From: Muribaculaceae bacterium
GTDB taxonomy: Bacteria; Bacteroidota; Bacteroidia; Bacteroidales; Muribaculaceae
DNA: 35,205 nucleotides
Assembly (NCBI GenBank): GCA_017451225.1
Contig: JAFSPZ010000046.1
Location: 1-35,205, forward strand
Reading direction: 5' to 3'
The notes beneath the pieces were generated by a model that searched no databases, was not told where the DNA came from, and saw only the letters and a program-made list of their open reading frames with translations. Positions 32,944 to 35,205 of the stretch are shown one piece after another. The position numbers and the translations under genes are program-made. Position 1 is the stretch's first letter. Each line of letters opens with the position of its first letter.

Positions 32944-33633
32944 ATGAAGACATTTCAATTAAATGCAGAGCCAAGAACTGACCTTGGCAAGAAGGCAGCT
33001 AAGGCGCTCCGCGCCAGCCAGAAAATTCCTTGCGTCCTTAATGGCGGTAAGGTAGTAGAGTTAAAAGACGGTAAGTACGAAGGCTCCCTCGCCGAGGGTG
33101 AGAAGGTTGTTGAGATTGGCCGCGACGGCAAAGCAGTTCTCACTACCGACTTCACTGTAAACTTCAACGATGTTCGCAAGCTCATCTATACACCCGATGT
33201 ATTTGTTGTAGCTTTGAACCTCAACGGAGTTCAGAAAATGGCTGTTCTTAAAGACATTCAATGGCATCCAGTAAACGACAGCATCCTGCATCTCGACTTC
33301 CTCGAGGTAACTGAGGACAAGCCTGTTGTTGTTCCCGTGCCCGTTAAGATTGAGGGCCACGCTGTGGGTGTTAAGGCTGGTGGTAAGCTCTTCTTGAGCA
33401 TGAAGAAGGTGAAGGTTAGAGGTATCTATACCGAAATACCCGAGCGCATCGTTGTTAACGTTGAGAATATCGCTATTGGTCACGCCATTAAGGTTGGAGA
33501 CCTCAAGTTTGACAAGTTTGAGCTTGCTAACTCGAAGGATCTCGTGATCACTGGTGTTCGTGCTACCCGCGCTGCCGCAACTGCTGCAGCCGAGACCGAG
33601 GAGGGCGAAGAGGGTGAAGCTGCTGCTGAGTAA
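32944..33633 (+). CDS. rplY: 50S ribosomal protein L25 (long Ctc/TL5 type)
   Basis: 5S rRNA-binding ribosomal protein of 229 residues, the two-domain Ctc form. The N-terminal L25 domain (about 1-92) starts [20 protein letters not shown] and includes IPCVLNGG. The C-terminal TL5 beta domain (about 95-200) has [40 protein letters not shown] and [15 protein letters not shown]. The tail is Ala/Glu-rich ([20 protein letters not shown]), typical of Bacteroidetes versions. ATG at 32944 follows a consensus promoter. pth follows by 67 bases with no terminator, so rplY, pth and the S4 gene are likely one translation operon. Confidence 0.95.
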   Translation: MKTFQLNAEPRTDLGKKAAKALRASQKIPCVLNGGKVVELKDGKYEGSLAEGEKVVEIGRDGKAVLTTDFTVNFNDVRKLIYTPDVFVVALNLNGVQKMAVLKDIQWHPVNDSILHLDFLEVTEDKPVVVPVPVKIEGHAVGVKAGGKLFLSMKKVKVRGIYTEIPERIVVNVENIAIGHAIKVGDLKFDKFELANSKDLVITGVRATRAAATAAAETEEGEEGEAAAE

Positions 33634-33700
33634 TCTGCTCAAGCGCATTTTCTCTAAACCGTCATCAGTCGAATCGACTCAACACGAAGAAACCGAAACG

Positions 33701-34264
33701 ATGAAGTATCTGATTGTTGGACTAGGAAACATTGGTGCTGAGTATCAAGATACCCGTCACAACATAGGTTTTACAATATTGGATGCCTTTGCCGAGGCGT
33801 CCAATGTTGTTTTTCAGTCAAAGCGATATGGTGCAGTGGCGCAGATGAGACTCAAGAACCAGCTGCTGGTGCTCTTGAAACCATCTACCTACATGAACCT
33901 GAGCGGAGAGGCGGTTCGTTACTGGATGCAGAAAGAGAAAATCGATCTTGACCATGTGCTGGTCGTTGTCGACGACCTGGCACTGCCGTTTGGCACCATA
34001 AGGCTGCGCGGCAAGGGTGCTGATGGCGGTCACAACGGTTTGAAGAACATCAACCAGCTTGTTGGCTCGCAGAATTATGCTCGCCTGCGCTTTGGCATAG
34101 GCAGTGATTTTCCCGAAGGGGCTCAGGTTGACTATGTTCTGGGACCTCTCACACGTGAGGAACGGGAGCAGTTGCCCGAGCGTGTGGGTAAGGCAGTTGA
34201 CGCTATCAAGGCATTTTGCCTGAGTGGCATCAGCTTTGCCATGACGAACTATAATAATAAATGA
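33701..34264 (+). CDS. pth: Peptidyl-tRNA hydrolase
   Basis: Cleaves the ester bond of peptidyl-tRNAs released from stalled ribosomes so the tRNA can be reused. 187 residues, the standard length. The catalytic set is visible: Asn10 in LIVGLGNIG, His20 in [18 protein letters not shown] (Asn about 68), [16 protein letters not shown] (Asp about 93) and [12 protein letters not shown]. The frame stays open upstream into the end of rplY, but the ATG at 33701 begins the conserved first strand ([10 protein letters not shown]), so the extension is rejected. It lies 67 bases after rplY and 54 before the S4 gene. Confidence 0.97.
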   Translation: MKYLIVGLGNIGAEYQDTRHNIGFTILDAFAEASNVVFQSKRYGAVAQMRLKNQLLVLLKPSTYMNLSGEAVRYWMQKEKIDLDHVLVVVDDLALPFGTIRLRGKGADGGHNGLKNINQLVGSQNYARLRFGIGSDFPEGAQVDYVLGPLTREEREQLPERVGKAVDAIKAFCLSGISFAMTNYNNK

Positions 34265-34318
34265 TGATAGGAATAGCTAGGAAAAATAAAATTTGATTCC
34301 TTTAACTCCTTTATCACT

Positions 34319-34765
34319 ATGACTGAAATGCGCATCGACAAGTGGCTGTGGGCCACAAGGGTTTTCAAGACTCGTTCGCTGGCAACCGACCAGTGCAAGC
34401 TGGGGCGTGTCACAATAAAAGGGATGAATGTTAAGCCGTCGCACAACATCAAGGTGGGCGATGTGATTGAGGTGCGCAAACCTCCCATCACGCTCACCTT
34501 TGAGGTGGTGGGACTGCTCAATAACCGCGTTGGAGCCAAACTTGTGCCCAACTACTTGAAGAACATCACTCCCGACGACCAATACAAGATTCTGGAGATG
34601 GCTCGCATTGGAGGCTTTGTGCGCCGCCAGAAGGGCATGGGACGTCCCACCAAGAAAGAAGGCCGTGAAATGAAGGAGTTTGCCGATGAGGCATTCTTTG
34701 GCTTCGATGACTGGGACGACGAGAATCCGCTGTGGACTGAAGAAGACGAGGAGAGGTTTCGCTAG
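34319..34765 (+). CDS. S4-domain RNA-binding protein (HslR/Hsp15-like)
   Basis: 148 residues with an N-terminal S4 domain (about 4-60): MRIDKWLWATRVFKTRSLAT, QCKLGRVTIKGMNVKPSHNI and KVGDVIEVRKPPITLTFEVV. E. coli Hsp15 (HslR) binds free 50S subunits carrying nascent chains and helps rescue them, which suits a gene next to pth. The C-terminal half has FVRRQKGMGRPTKKEGREMK and an acidic end (FGFDDWDDENPLWTEEDEER), as in many Bacteroidetes relatives. ATG at 34319 is clear. Confidence 0.9.
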   Translation: MTEMRIDKWLWATRVFKTRSLATDQCKLGRVTIKGMNVKPSHNIKVGDVIEVRKPPITLTFEVVGLLNNRVGAKLVPNYLKNITPDDQYKILEMARIGGFVRRQKGMGRPTKKEGREMKEFADEAFFGFDDWDDENPLWTEEDEERFR

Positions 34766-34843
34766 TTTTCTAGGTCATGGTTCTTGGAGGAATGTAGATG
34801 CTGTTAGTTTTGGTAGTTTTTGTCTTTTTTTATTTAAAAGTGT

Positions 34844-34873
34844 TTGCAGTTATCAATATAATGTGTATTTTTG
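34844..34873 (+). promoter_or_regulatory. Promoter of the last gene
   Basis: TTG at 34844-34846, a 19-base spacer, TATTTTTG at 34866-34873. The leader before the ATG at 34981 would be about 100 bases, AT-rich, with no clear structure. The gap 34766-34980 shows no obvious terminator for the S4 gene. Confidence 0.7.
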
Positions 34874-34980
34874 TTAGCTGATGGGGCATATTTGTGATAA
34901 AGTGCTTCTGGCAACTTGTGAAAGACATAAATGTAATGATATAAATCATTTATTATTAACCTAAATTTACAGCTATTATT

Positions 34981-35205
34981 ATGAAGAAATTTTTACTTCT
35001 CGCAGCTTTAGTTGCTGCATTTGTTGGTAACGCTCAGGAACTCCAGCTCACCAAGCTTTGGGAGGTTGGCGCTCCTACACTGGCTAACACCCGCCAGGGT
35101 ATTGGTCTTGATGGCAAGTACCTCATCAACAACAAGGTTGAGGGAATTGTTTATCAGTACACCGAGGAGAATGTGAGCAACTTTGGTGTTACCGGTGCAA
35201 CCGCA
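34981..35205 (+). CDS. Secreted protein, 3' end cut off by window
   Basis: The ATG at 34981 begins a signal peptide (MKKFLLLAALVAAFVGNAQ, cleavage near NAQ-E), and the frame is open to the window end (75 codons). The mature start ELQLTKLWEVGAPTLANTRQ then GIGLDGKYLINNKVEGIVYQ looks like the first blades of a beta-propeller or YncE/DUF-type surface protein, but too little is present to name a family. It has its own promoter about 110 bases upstream. Confidence 0.8.
   Translation, partial: MKKFLLLAALVAAFVGNAQELQLTKLWEVGAPTLANTRQGIGLDGKYLINNKVEGIVYQYTEENVSNFGVTGATA

Noticed and set aside
33554-33700. Possible 49-residue N-terminal extension of pth overlapping the end of rplY
   Set aside because: The Pth fold starts at [10 protein letters not shown]; the extension is the out-of-frame reading of the rplY Ala/Glu-rich tail.

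Overview
The window looks like chromosomal DNA of a member of the Bacteroidota, most likely order Bacteroidales. Nearly every transcription unit starts with the Bacteroidetes-type promoter (TTG near -33, 19-21 bases, TAnnTTTG at -7), Shine-Dalgarno sites are not conspicuous, and the proteins (Bacteroidetes-type S1, L25/Ctc-type rplY, Nim-like oxidase, AddB-like nuclease, dockerin-like repeat) fit that phylum. A gut Muribaculaceae/Prevotella-like lineage is a guess from style only. There are no phage, IS, integrase or CRISPR sequences. It is mostly core genome with a few AT-rich orphan genes inserted.

Layout. 1-5.2 kb (minus): 3' part missing of rpsA, then rmuC and valS (valS-rmuC likely co-transcribed). 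5.4-9.8 kb (minus): a signalling block made of a STAS antagonist, a frameshifted secreted dockerin-repeat remnant, a sensor/SpoIIE phosphatase/RsbW-like kinase fusion, and an outer-membrane barrel. 9.9-11.6 kb: a large AT-rich secreted orphan. 11.8-13.5 kb: a short-chain fatty acid transporter and tRNA-Leu(UAG). 13.8-17.3 kb: an M13 peptidase and glyA, convergent around two hairpin terminators. 17.5-21.1 kb (minus): a run of six small genes (DUF695-like, small membrane protein, Nim-like oxidase, AT-rich secreted protein, flavin reductase-like protein, AT-rich secreted protein). 21.3-23.7 kb: pepD and a divergent DKNYY-repeat lipoprotein. 23.7-29.9 kb (minus): DNA maintenance and RNA metabolism (AddB-like nuclease, holB, DEAD-box helicase). 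29.9-30.7 kb: an 813-base gap with its own promoter and several repeat families. 30.7-34.8 kb (plus): OPT transporter, then the translation cluster rplY-pth-S4 protein. 34.98 kb to the end: start of a secreted protein.

How genes work together. The STAS protein and the phosphatase/kinase fusion make a plausible complete partner-switching module whose periplasmic sensor would control an unseen target. rplY, pth and the S4 protein form a translation/ribosome-rescue cluster; holB and the AddB-like gene form a replication/repair pair.

The most unusual signal is not a gene. Degenerate 7-base repeats (AGTTNTC on the plus strand) run in exact register upstream of valS, the fatty acid transporter and glyA. 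They keep the same phase relative to the -7 box (6, 6 and 13 bases away) and place CTG, instead of TTG, exactly 19 bases upstream of that box in all three cases. A second heptamer array folds back on itself in the glyA leader. No clearly new multi-gene system was found; the best leads are these promoter-linked heptamers, the 30.0-30.7 kb intergenic region and the dockerin remnant inside the signalling block.
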